Source: CAZFZT01 sp964523675 | GTDB lineage: Bacteria > Planctomycetota > Phycisphaerae > Phycisphaerales > SM1A02 | Length of the DNA stretch: 27,256 bases | Direction: 5' to 3' | NCBI GenBank assembly: GCA_964523675.1 | Contig: CAZFZT010000042.1 | Coordinates: 1-27,256 of the forward strand | In this document: positions 8,441-15,382 of the stretch, one piece after another | Numbering within the stretch: the first letter of the stretch is position 1 | How the letters are laid out: each line of letters begins with the position of its first letter | Translations under genes and position numbers: made by a program | Notes under the pieces: model-generated | Seen by the model: only the letters and a program-made list of their open reading frames with translations | Databases searched by the model: none | What the model was told of the DNA's origin: nothing

Positions 8441-9025
8441 TTACTTCTTCGCCGCCTTCGCCCCCAGAAACTTCGCAATGTCAAAGTCCACGAAATCCGC
8501 GTGATGAAAGATGATCGACTCGATCGATCGCGTCACCTTCGGCGGATCGCCCTCAAACGAATGCGTCGCCACAATGTGCATCACCTCGGCCGGGATGCCG
8601 TGCTTGTAACACATGGCAACACCCGAGAACGGGTGCCGCAGCATCTGGCCGAAATTGCCCTGGATGACCTTTCCGCTTCCGTCCTTGTCATACTCAAGCG
8701 GCTTGCCGCAGTCAGCGAGCAGCGCGCCGGCGATCAGATGATCGAGATTGATCGGCACCACATCGCCGAACACTTCCTTGAGCACCTTCGCAATCGCAAT
8801 GCACTGCTTGACGCACGAATTGAGATGATCGACAAACGTCATGTCGATGTCGCCGGCCAGCAGTGTGAACTTGACCTGCCGAAGTTCATCCGGCGACCAA
8901 CCTTTACCGCCGCAGCCGGTCGTGAGTGATTCGTTCCACACGGCCGCGACCTTGTCGCGCAGCGCGGCGTCCGTGATCTGCATGAGGTCGGGAAAAATCT
9001 GCGCGATGTCTTCGGTGGTGTACAT
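8441..9025 (-). CDS. HD-domain phosphohydrolase-like protein with altered HD motif
   Basis: The 194-aa protein fits the HD-domain fold: His67 (TFVDHLNSC), a central LIAGALLADCGKPLEY segment (98-112), histidines at 131, 150 and 155, and HHADFVDFD (174-182) as the closing Asp motif. HD enzymes are metal-dependent phosphohydrolases acting on nucleotides or nucleotide second messengers. The central motif normally reads LLHDxGK; here it reads LLADCGK, so the metal-binding His is Ala104 while Asp105 is kept. Activity is therefore doubtful, or metal binding is altered. No substrate can be named. It sits between the GNAT gene and a membrane-protein gene on the minus strand, and its 5' flank is a heptanucleotide repeat array instead of a ribosome-binding site. 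Confidence 0.75.
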   Translation of the reverse strand: MYTTEDIAQIFPDLMQITDAALRDKVAAVWNESLTTGCGGKGWSPDELRQVKFTLLAGDIDMTFVDHLNSCVKQCIAIAKVLKEVFGDVVPINLDHLIAGALLADCGKPLEYDKDGSGKVIQGNFGQMLRHPFSGVAMCYKHGIPAEVMHIVATHSFEGDPPKVTRSIESIIFHHADFVDFDIAKFLGAKAAKK

Positions 9026-9032
9026 TCAGGGA

Positions 9033-9116
9033 TAGGAGTTAGGTGTTAGGTGTTAGGTGTTAGGTGTTAGGTGTTAGGTGTCGGGTGTTAGGTGTTAGGT
9101 GTTGGGTGTCGGTGTT
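9033..9116. repeat. Heptanucleotide tandem array, TAGGTGT type (about 11 units)
   Basis: Reading the plus strand from 9033, consecutive heptads are TAGGAGT, six TAGGTGT, CGGGTGT, two TAGGTGT and TGGGTGT, then a degenerate unit at 9110-9116. The array fills most of the 108-bp gap between the GNAT stop and the HD-gene start. In the minus-strand transcript it reads as ACACCUA repeats. There are no spacers, so it is not a CRISPR. A second array of the same heptad lies at 11461-11502. Confidence 0.95.
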
Positions 9117-9133
9117 GGAAAGCCCAGCGATTC

Positions 9134-9715
9134 CTATCCCTTGGTCGCGCTTTCGTATTCCTCGCGCAGGATGCCGTAGTACACGCAATCCACCGGCTCG
9201 CCCCACTTGACGAAATGGCGTCGCAGCACGCCTTCGCGCTTCATGCCGATCTTTTCCATGACGCGGCCGGATGCGGGATTTGTATGAAAGTGGTGTGCGA
9301 AGACCCGCTGCAGGCCGCGCTCCTCGAACGCGTACTTCAGCACCGCCCGCGCCGCTTCGCTCATGAAGCCCTTGCCCCAGAACGGTGAGCCGATCCAATA
9401 TCCAATCTCAGCGCGCAAGTTCTGCTCATTAATGATCAAGCCGACGGCTCCGACGAGTTCGTCAGTTGCGCGGTTCGTGATCGCCCACGTTGCGCCTGCG
9501 CCTTTCGCAAACTCCGCCTCGTGCCCACCGATCCACTCTTCAGCCGCGCCGTCGGGATATGGATGCGGAATGAGCGCCGTCGTTGCTGCAATTTTCCTGT
9601 CGCCCGCCAGCCGCTGCACATCGGCCGCGTCTTCGAGGGTCATCGCGCGCAGCACGAGCCGCTGTGTCTCAAGCGTCGGCGCACCTGTGCCCGCGGTCGC
9701 GGCATCGGTTGTCAT
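9134..9715 (-). CDS. GNAT-family N-acetyltransferase (RimJ/RimL-like)
   Basis: This 193-aa cytoplasmic acetyltransferase matches the RimJ/RimL-type GNAT family. It opens with TLETQRLVLRAMTLEDAADV, typical of the family. Next come a central WAITNRATDELVGAVGLI strand pair and the acetyl-CoA-binding segment GYWIGSPFWGKGFMSEA. The closing part is NPASGRVMEKIGMKREGVLR with a GMKxEG-type motif. Acetyl-CoA is the expected donor; the acceptor (a protein N-terminus, antibiotic or small amine) cannot be read from sequence. Its ATG overlaps the stop of the upstream citryl-CoA-lyase-like gene by 4 bp, and a perfect AGGAGG (complement of 9723-9728) lies 7 nt before the start, so it is translationally coupled to that gene. 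Confidence 0.88.
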   Translation of the reverse strand: MTTDAATAGTGAPTLETQRLVLRAMTLEDAADVQRLAGDRKIAATTALIPHPYPDGAAEEWIGGHEAEFAKGAGATWAITNRATDELVGAVGLIINEQNLRAEIGYWIGSPFWGKGFMSEAARAVLKYAFEERGLQRVFAHHFHTNPASGRVMEKIGMKREGVLRRHFVKWGEPVDCVYYGILREEYESATKG

Positions 9716-10503
9716 TGCTCATCCTCCTGCGCGAGTTTGCGCGGCGGCTCGCCGGTATACGTGTGATTCACCGGATCGATTCGCCGCATTGGCCTCTGCG
9801 TCGTTTGCTCCTCATGCACGTGCGCGACCAGGCCGGGCACGCGCGCGATCATGAATATGCCGTTCATCACCGCCGGCTCAAAGCCAAGGTCAGCGAGAAT
9901 CGCCGCGATCGCGCCGTCGACATTGATCGGCAGCGGCTTGCCTGCGTTACGAAACACCTGCTCGACCGCCCACGCAGCGCGGATGTGCGGCCCGTCCACA
10001 CCTGCAGCGGCTGCAAGTTCAAACAGCCGCGCTGTGCGGGGATCCTTGGTATGAATGCGATGGCCGACGCCGCTCATGCGCTCGCCGGATGCTTTCATCT
10101 CCTCGACCACGATCATCGCAACACGATCAAGCGCATCGCCCGTTTCCTCAACCCGCCGCGCAATATGCCCGAGCTGAATAGCGCAGTTTTCAATCGCGCC
10201 GCCGTGGTGCCGATTGATCGCCATGATGCCGGCCGCGACTGAAGCGGAAAGCGAAGCGCCGGTCGACGCGACGGTGCGGGCAGCCAACGCAGAAGGCGGC
10301 GTCACGCCGTGATCGATTGATGAAACGATGATCGCATCCATCAGTCGGCCGACTTCCCGCGATGGTAACTCGCCGCGCAGGATGAGATACACCGCCGCGC
10401 CGAAACTGAGGCGGCCCATCAACTCCGCGATGTCATAACCGCGCACCGATACGCGATTGGGCGCGATCTCCGTGACTGCGGTCGTCCATGCATTGTCACT
10501 CAT
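9712..10503 (-). CDS. Citrate-synthase-fold protein, citryl-CoA lyase-like
   Basis: At 263 aa this is far shorter than citrate synthase (~370-440 aa) but keeps the whole active-site set: His100 in HHGGAIEN, His148 in GVGHRIHTKDPR, Asp196 in INVDGAIAA, then IARVPGLVAH and a closing TYTGEPPRKL. Short proteins of this type are known as citryl-CoA lyases, which cleave citryl-CoA to acetyl-CoA and oxaloacetate. In Hydrogenobacter they act with a separate two-subunit citryl-CoA synthetase, and the fold equals the C-terminal part of ATP-citrate lyase. The two genes just upstream encode SucD-like and SucC-like subunits, which supports that assignment. The start overlaps the SucD-like stop by 4 bp, with GGAGG (10511-10515) 7 nt upstream. 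A lyase for another 3-hydroxyacyl-CoA is possible. Confidence 0.85.
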   Translation of the reverse strand: MSDNAWTTAVTEIAPNRVSVRGYDIAELMGRLSFGAAVYLILRGELPSREVGRLMDAIIVSSIDHGVTPPSALAARTVASTGASLSASVAAGIMAINRHHGGAIENCAIQLGHIARRVEETGDALDRVAMIVVEEMKASGERMSGVGHRIHTKDPRTARLFELAAAAGVDGPHIRAAWAVEQVFRNAGKPLPINVDGAIAAILADLGFEPAVMNGIFMIARVPGLVAHVHEEQTTQRPMRRIDPVNHTYTGEPPRKLAQEDEQ

Positions 10504-11456
10504 CGCGCGGCCTCCGCCGCTTGCGGCTTCGCGCGCGACTCATCAAGCACGCCAAGCACTGCCTCTGGCAACTCGCCGAACGCGCGCACCACGGTCGCGC
10601 CCGCAGCAGTCAGAGCCGCCACTTTCGCAGCATGTGTGCCGCGATTGCCCTCGATGATGGCGCCGGCATGACTGAAACGCGTGCCTTCCTTCGCAGCGGC
10701 GCCGCCGATGTACGCGATCACCGGCTTCGTGACGCGCTGCTGCGACATCAGATCCGCAAGGCGCTCCTCCTGCGAGCCGCCGATCTCGCCGAAGATGACG
10801 ATGGCATCTGTTTCAGGATCAGCTTCGAAGAGCAGCGCAACGTCTGGAATGGGCAATCCGACCACACTGTCGCCGCCAACGTGCACTAATGTTGATAAAC
10901 CCACTCCTGCGCGGCTGAGGTAATAACCGCATGAACTGGTCATGCCGCCGGAGCGCGAAATGATGCCGACGGTCTTTCCAGGAGTCGGCGGATTGAACCA
11001 CGCGCGGGCAGATTCAGCCCGCCCCCCGATCATACCGAGCACCGCACTCTTCCCGGCCGGGCCGGGCGAAATGACGCCCAGCGTGTTAGGGCCGATGAAC
11101 GCAGCGCCGTGCTCCTTCGCCTCGGCCGCAATCTCGAGCGCATCCCACAGAGGCACGCGATCAGGCACAAGCACCAGCAGTTTCACACCTGCGCGAATCG
11201 CTTCAATGGCCGCTTCCTTCACGAGCCGCGCAGGAACGAAGATGACGGAAATGTCAATCGGCCCGTGCGCTTCCATTGCCTGACTCACTGCGTCAAAGAC
11301 CGGGACGCCTTCAACATCCTCGCCACCCTTGCCCGGTGTGCAGCCGGCGACAACCTGCGTGCCATATTCGCGCATCAAACGCGTGCGCGCCCGGCCTTCA
11401 CGGCCGGTGATGCCTTGTACGAGCACTCGTTTGGATGGATCGATGAGGATGGACAC
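10500..11456 (-). CDS. SucD-like acyl-CoA synthetase alpha subunit (candidate citryl-CoA synthetase small subunit)
   Basis: The 318-aa protein is a clear SucD-family alpha subunit. It has the CoA-binding Rossmann segment VLVQGITGREG (11-21) and GCTPGKGGEDVEGVPVF. The ligase part contains IGPNTLGVISPG, IISRSGGMTSSCGYYL, VGGDSVVGLPIPD and IFGEIGGSQEE. The phosphorylated histidine is conserved as His263 in FSHAGAIIEGNRGT. Family members join CoA to a carboxylate through a phosphohistidine, using ATP or GTP. Placement with a citryl-CoA-lyase-like gene makes citrate a better guess than succinate, but this is inference. The start codon is GTG (complement of 11454-11456). A heptad repeat array separates it from the beta-like gene, instead of the direct coupling seen at its 3' end. 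Confidence 0.88.
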   Translation of the reverse strand: MSILIDPSKRVLVQGITGREGRARTRLMREYGTQVVAGCTPGKGGEDVEGVPVFDAVSQAMEAHGPIDISVIFVPARLVKEAAIEAIRAGVKLLVLVPDRVPLWDALEIAAEAKEHGAAFIGPNTLGVISPGPAGKSAVLGMIGGRAESARAWFNPPTPGKTVGIISRSGGMTSSCGYYLSRAGVGLSTLVHVGGDSVVGLPIPDVALLFEADPETDAIVIFGEIGGSQEERLADLMSQQRVTKPVIAYIGGAAAKEGTRFSHAGAIIEGNRGTHAAKVAALTAAGATVVRAFGELPEAVLGVLDESRAKPQAAEAAR

Positions 11457-11460
11457 GGGG

Positions 11461-11502
11461 GAGGAATCAGGTGTTAGGTGTTAGGTGTTAGGTGTCAGGA
11501 GT
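11461..11502. repeat. Second TAGGTGT-type heptanucleotide array
   Basis: Plus-strand heptads run GAGGAAT, CAGGTGT, three TAGGTGT and CAGGAGT. This is the same unit as the array at 9033-9116, including the AGGAGT variant at one edge. It spans the 38-bp junction between the beta-like and alpha-like synthetase genes. It also provides the last codons and the TGA stop (complement of 11495-11497) of the beta-like gene, so the array has entered that coding end. Confidence 0.9.
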
Positions 11503-13072
11503 TCGTCCCTGCAAAGCCCACGGACTCCCGTCCGTGGGTCGGCGCAGCTTGTAGCGCATCGTCCAAACCGTCTACGGGTAAGTCAACAAACACAACCGGC
11601 GCCCCGGCGCGCCGACATTCAATCTCACACGCAATCAGTTCCGAATCCTTACCGGCGATCTCTTCTTCCGAAACCGCCAGCACAGGCACGCCGCCTTCTT
11701 CCTTGAGCAGACCGTAGGAGTGCTCAACGACGATATTCGTTGCAGAAGCATCACACGATGCGTGATCGATCCACAGCGCGCCGCCAGGCAGCGCAACGCG
11801 ATAGGCCCTTGCCGAGCCGACGAACGCTGGCACAGTGCGCCTCATCGGCTGCTCATTCGCGCGGCTCTTCTCGACCAATTCCGCAAACCGAGATGCGCAC
11901 TTCGCGGGCGCATCATCCTTCTTGTATCCCTCAACAGTCGCCGGCAGATCGCGGCAGGCGTCCTGCAGGATGTCCACCGCGCGGTCCTCACTGTTGCCGC
12001 CGAGTCGCACGACAGCAGGAATGCTCAGGTTCATCTCAAGAAACGCCTTCGCCAGACCATACGCGCTCCAGAACTGTTCCTGACTCGCTACGCCCGAGCC
12101 CGAGCCGAAGTACCCCACGATGCCTGGCTGCGCGAGGATGATGCGCGCTGCGCGGTACACCTTTGATGCTGATGGGTTGCCGGAGGTGTCGCAAAAGTTT
12201 GCCAGTGTGAAGCCCGCATTCGTGGCTGCATCCATGGACATCATCGAGCCGCCGCCGCCCGCACCGTGAAAGCCGATCAGGCCCCTTGAGCCCGGCGCAG
12301 CATCGGTCGTCAACTGCGCGAAGTAGAACGTTCCGCGATGATCGTCCTGCTCCACTTTGTACGCGATGCGTTCAAGATCAGTCGGCGGATGATCGAGTTC
12401 CCGCGCGATTTCAATGCCGAGTTCCGGATGTCGAAACACCGCGTAATCATCAATCGTCACACGACAGTCAGCGGCGAGCACCCGACCGTCGGTCGTCGTT
12501 ACCAGCGGATTGATTTCGAGCGATCGCGCTTCGCAATGCCTGGCAAGGTTCGTCGCTGCGACGATCGCTGCGATGAGCGGCTCGTGCATGGATGGCTTGA
12601 TGCGCGAAGCCGCCAGCGTGGTCCGGAGGTCTTCGGCACTGATACCGGTTCGTACGTCGATTGGGATTCGCGCCACGGATGCAGCGCGGTCTTCGATTCC
12701 GGACCCGCCTTGCGTATCGAGCAGCAGCACGGGCGACTGAAGCGCATCGTCGATCGTGATCGAGACGAACAGTTCATCTTTGATGTCGATGACTTCCTCG
12801 ATGAGCAGTTCGGTGACGGGGAAGTTGCCGAAGCGCATCGAGAGCAGCCGTGCTGCGGATTCGCGGGCTTCCTCCGGCGAGTCGGCAAAGACGATCCCGC
12901 CCTTGGCCGCCCGGCCGGTAATCCACGCCTGCACCTTCAGCACGACCCGCCCGCCGATCTTCCGCGCCGCGGCAGCCGCCTCCCCCGGCGAGCGCGCCAC
13001 CTCGCCGCGCGGCACGCTCAAGCCGTGCTGCGCCAGCAGCGCTTTACCCTGATGTTCGTGAAGTCTTGCCAT
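11495..13072 (-). CDS. ATP-grasp acyl-CoA synthetase beta-like subunit with C-terminal extension
   Basis: The N-terminal ~400 residues follow SucC: MARLHEHQGKALLAQHGL, an ATP-grasp domain with RVVLKVQAWITGRAAKGG, the SLEINPLV motif, and a C-terminal CoA-ligase lobe with GLIGFHGAGGGGSMMSMDA and PAVVRLGGNSEDRAVDIL. It would bind ATP and phosphorylate the partner histidine in the neighbouring SucD-like subunit. At 525 aa it is ~130 residues longer than ordinary SucC (~390). The extra part (~415-525) contains AYRVALPGGALWIDHASCD and a predicted alpha/beta segment ending PVVFVDLPVDGLDDAL, which I do not recognise. The usual nucleotide-side GGI motif of SucC is replaced by GSGSGVASQEQ. The ATG at 13072 lies 27 bp after the stop of the upstream membrane-protein gene. 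The stop codon lies in a heptad repeat array. Confidence 0.85.
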   Translation of the reverse strand: MARLHEHQGKALLAQHGLSVPRGEVARSPGEAAAAARKIGGRVVLKVQAWITGRAAKGGIVFADSPEEARESAARLLSMRFGNFPVTELLIEEVIDIKDELFVSITIDDALQSPVLLLDTQGGSGIEDRAASVARIPIDVRTGISAEDLRTTLAASRIKPSMHEPLIAAIVAATNLARHCEARSLEINPLVTTTDGRVLAADCRVTIDDYAVFRHPELGIEIARELDHPPTDLERIAYKVEQDDHRGTFYFAQLTTDAAPGSRGLIGFHGAGGGGSMMSMDAATNAGFTLANFCDTSGNPSASKVYRAARIILAQPGIVGYFGSGSGVASQEQFWSAYGLAKAFLEMNLSIPAVVRLGGNSEDRAVDILQDACRDLPATVEGYKKDDAPAKCASRFAELVEKSRANEQPMRRTVPAFVGSARAYRVALPGGALWIDHASCDASATNIVVEHSYGLLKEEGGVPVLAVSEEEIAGKDSELIACEIECRRAGAPVVFVDLPVDGLDDALQAAPTHGRESVGFAGTNS

Positions 13073-13099
13073 GCTGAACCTGATTCGGGGCCAATCATA

Positions 13100-13951
13100 T
13101 CACGCGCGGTTGGCTGCCTGCTCGGCCGAATCGTGTTCTTCATGGTGCAGCATCGATCGCGCCCAGCCCAATCCCAGCGCCACCCCGATGAGCGAACCCG
13201 CTGCGTAGTCGAGCGGCATGGGCACGTTGAACGCCGATACCGCATTCGTTACCACGGCGTGCTCCGCCCCGCCGCGCATCATCATCAATCCAATAACATG
13301 ACCGATCCCGCCGAAGACGCAAGGCGAGGCGAAAAGCAACATTGGCTGAACATGCGGCGAGATGAGCCGCCCGGCCAAACCTGCTGCGGTCGCGCCCAGG
13401 ATCGCAGCCCCCAGCGCCTGCCCCTTCTCAGGCGACTGCGCAACGAGCCACACCACCGGCAGCACCAGCCCGCCCATTGCAGCTGAGATCATCGCTTCAC
13501 GACTTGTGAAGGGATTTGGAACTCGTCCAGACTGATCGGGTTCAATATCCCTGAGCGGGCCGCTGATGCGGAAGACGATGAGCGTCGCCACCAGAATCAA
13601 TCCAGCCCAGATCAGCGTTTCGACGACCACGAGCCCTAAGCCGCCGCCGCTGAATGCAAGTTCCACAACCGAGCCGCCGCGCCTGGCCATTACGAACATG
13701 CCGGCGCCCAGCACGAACAAGCCGACTGCGGCATTGGTCAACCGGCCCACCACAGCCGCCAGTGCAGCCCCTGCCGCAAAGATGAGCATGACCATCACAA
13801 GCGCGCCGCTCGATGCCTGCACCTCGAACAAACCCGGCGCAGGCGCTCCCGTCGGCAGAATGAGCCACCGAGCAGCCAGCGCCCCGAGCATTCCGGTGAG
13901 GACAACCCCGATAAAGATCGCAGTGCTCCGTTGGATCGCGTGCATGTGCAT
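13100..13951 (-). CDS. Hypothetical 8-TM membrane protein with His-rich tail
   Basis: No family is recognised. The 283-aa protein has about eight hydrophobic segments (near residues 10-32, 48-69, 73-90, 106-128, 155-172, 178-196, 203-225 and 248-266). A hydrophilic loop (IEPDQSGRVPNPFTSREA) splits them into two groups of four, and the short C-terminal tail contains HHEEH. Two ATGs lie two codons apart (13951 and 13945) and either could be the start. It is the first gene of a tight minus-strand run, only 27 bp from the ATP-grasp synthetase gene. A transport or accessory role for the citryl-CoA module is possible but unsupported by any motif. Confidence 0.75.
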   Translation of the reverse strand: MHMHAIQRSTAIFIGVVLTGMLGALAARWLILPTGAPAPGLFEVQASSGALVMVMLIFAAGAALAAVVGRLTNAAVGLFVLGAGMFVMARRGGSVVELAFSGGGLGLVVVETLIWAGLILVATLIVFRISGPLRDIEPDQSGRVPNPFTSREAMISAAMGGLVLPVVWLVAQSPEKGQALGAAILGATAAGLAGRLISPHVQPMLLFASPCVFGGIGHVIGLMMMRGGAEHAVVTNAVSAFNVPMPLDYAAGSLIGVALGLGWARSMLHHEEHDSAEQAANRA

Positions 13952-14028
13952 GATGGATCAGTATGGTAGACCGGCGAACGAATGAAACAATCTTTCAGGT
14001 CGGCCAGACGCTCAGCGGAGCACCCCTC

Positions 14029-15345
14029 TCATCGCACGCCGCGCGATCGTCGCTGGGCGCCATCCACCTCTTCAATCAGCGCGCTCGACGGCGGCCGGCT
14101 TTCCCGCAGCTTCGCGGCTGCCTCCTCAACATCGCGCATCACTCGAAGCAGGTTCAGCCCGGCAATCTTCTTGATGTCCTCATCACTGTAGCCGCGCTTG
14201 AGCAGTTCAACGAAAAGGTCCGGGTACTTCGACACATCTTCCAACCCAACAGGCAGCGAAGTCGTGCCGTCGTAATCGCCGCCGATGCCGATGTACTCAA
14301 CGCCGATCAGGTCGCGCACATGATCGATGTGATCGGCCACCTGCGCAAGCGTCGCCTGCGGCTGCGGGTTCTCTTCCTGCCATGCAGCAAGATCGCGCTG
14401 GATCGCTTGATGGTCCTCCCGGTGCTGCTGCACAAGCTGCGCTCGCACCCGCTCCATCTCTTCCTGCCACAGCCGCAGATCTTCGGAGACATACGAGCCG
14501 AGGAAGCAGATCATGATGATGCCGTTGTTGTCCTTGAGCTGAAGCAGCACATCATCCGGCGCGTTCCTTGCATGGTTGCAGACTTCATAGGCAGATGAAT
14601 GTGAGAAGATCACCGGCGCTTCGCTCACCGCCAGCGCATCGCGCATCGTGTCAGGCGACACGTGCGCGATGTCAACCATCATCCCCAGCCGGTTCATCTC
14701 GCGCACCACTTCCTCGCCAAACTTTGACAGCCCGTTGTTAATCGGTGCATCGGTGGCCGCATCCGCCCATTCAAGACTCCGCCAGTGCGTGAGCGTCATG
14801 TAGCGCACGCCGAGGTTATACGTGCCGCGCAGCACCGCCAGCGAATTCTCAATCGAGTGCCCGCCTTCCATGCCCATGAGCGAAGCAATGCGCCCTTCGC
14901 CGTGGATGCGCTCGATGTCGTCAGCCGTCAGCGCGATCTCAAGGTCATCAGAATACTTCTCGGCCAACCGGTGCACGAAGTCGATCTGTTCCAGCACGAT
15001 CCGCGCATCACCTGGTTGCCCGCCGCGCATGCTGATGGGAATGTACACCGACCAGAACTGCGCCCCCATGCCGCCCTCCCGCAGGCGCGGAATGTCCGTG
15101 TGCATGGGTGGCTCAAGCGTCGAGAGGTCACCGGCAAAGTCCGCCTGATCCAGATGATTGTTGAAGCGGTTGCGGTACTGCCATGGCACATCGTTGTGGC
15201 CGTCGATCAGCGGCACTTCCCTCAGGATCGCCATCACCCGCTCGCGCAGGGCTTCGTCGGATTGGGTTGTGTCAGCCGCGAAAGCGCTGCGCGAAACCGC
15301 AAGCGTGAGGACGACCAGGAACACGACTCGGGAGCAATTGGCCAT
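14029..15345 (-). CDS. Exported M19-family (renal-type) dipeptidase
   Basis: This 438-aa zinc dipeptidase carries a signal peptide (MANCSRVVFLVVLTLAVSRSAFA, cleavage near residue 23), so it acts outside the cytoplasmic membrane, hydrolysing dipeptides. The binuclear metal site is complete: HxD at His50/Asp52 (LIDGHNDVPW), the bridging Glu160 in GMEGGHS, His228 in VDIAHVS and His249 in IFSHSSA. GIGGDYDGTTSLP carries the conserved Asp. I chose ATG 15345 because it starts the signal peptide; a longer reading frame upstream (to 15534) lies inside the divergent hutH gene and adds unrelated sequence. The two start codons are separated by only 37 bp, so the divergent promoters must overlap. Confidence 0.93.
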   Translation of the reverse strand: MANCSRVVFLVVLTLAVSRSAFAADTTQSDEALRERVMAILREVPLIDGHNDVPWQYRNRFNNHLDQADFAGDLSTLEPPMHTDIPRLREGGMGAQFWSVYIPISMRGGQPGDARIVLEQIDFVHRLAEKYSDDLEIALTADDIERIHGEGRIASLMGMEGGHSIENSLAVLRGTYNLGVRYMTLTHWRSLEWADAATDAPINNGLSKFGEEVVREMNRLGMMVDIAHVSPDTMRDALAVSEAPVIFSHSSAYEVCNHARNAPDDVLLQLKDNNGIIMICFLGSYVSEDLRLWQEEMERVRAQLVQQHREDHQAIQRDLAAWQEENPQPQATLAQVADHIDHVRDLIGVEYIGIGGDYDGTTSLPVGLEDVSKYPDLFVELLKRGYSDEDIKKIAGLNLLRVMRDVEEAAAKLRESRPPSSALIEEVDGAQRRSRGVR

Positions 15346-15382
15346 GAACGCGATTGTAACGGCTGCGGTATGCTTCGGGCGT

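Noticed and set aside
9033..9116. TAGGTGT array as a CRISPR or telomere-like sequence
   Set aside because: The units are contiguous with no spacers and lie between two ordinary genes in the middle of an operon.
9712..10503. Truncated citrate synthase pseudogene
   Set aside because: The length fits known citryl-CoA lyases, all three catalytic residues are present, and the frame is intact and coupled to its neighbours.
12338..13486. 382-aa open frame antisense to the ATP-grasp gene and the membrane-protein gene
   Set aside because: It crosses two convincing genes on the other strand and its translation is Arg-rich with no motif.
15158..15382. N-terminal extension of hutH
   Set aside because: It would overlap the divergent dipeptidase gene and its signal peptide, and the added residues do not resemble histidine ammonia-lyase.
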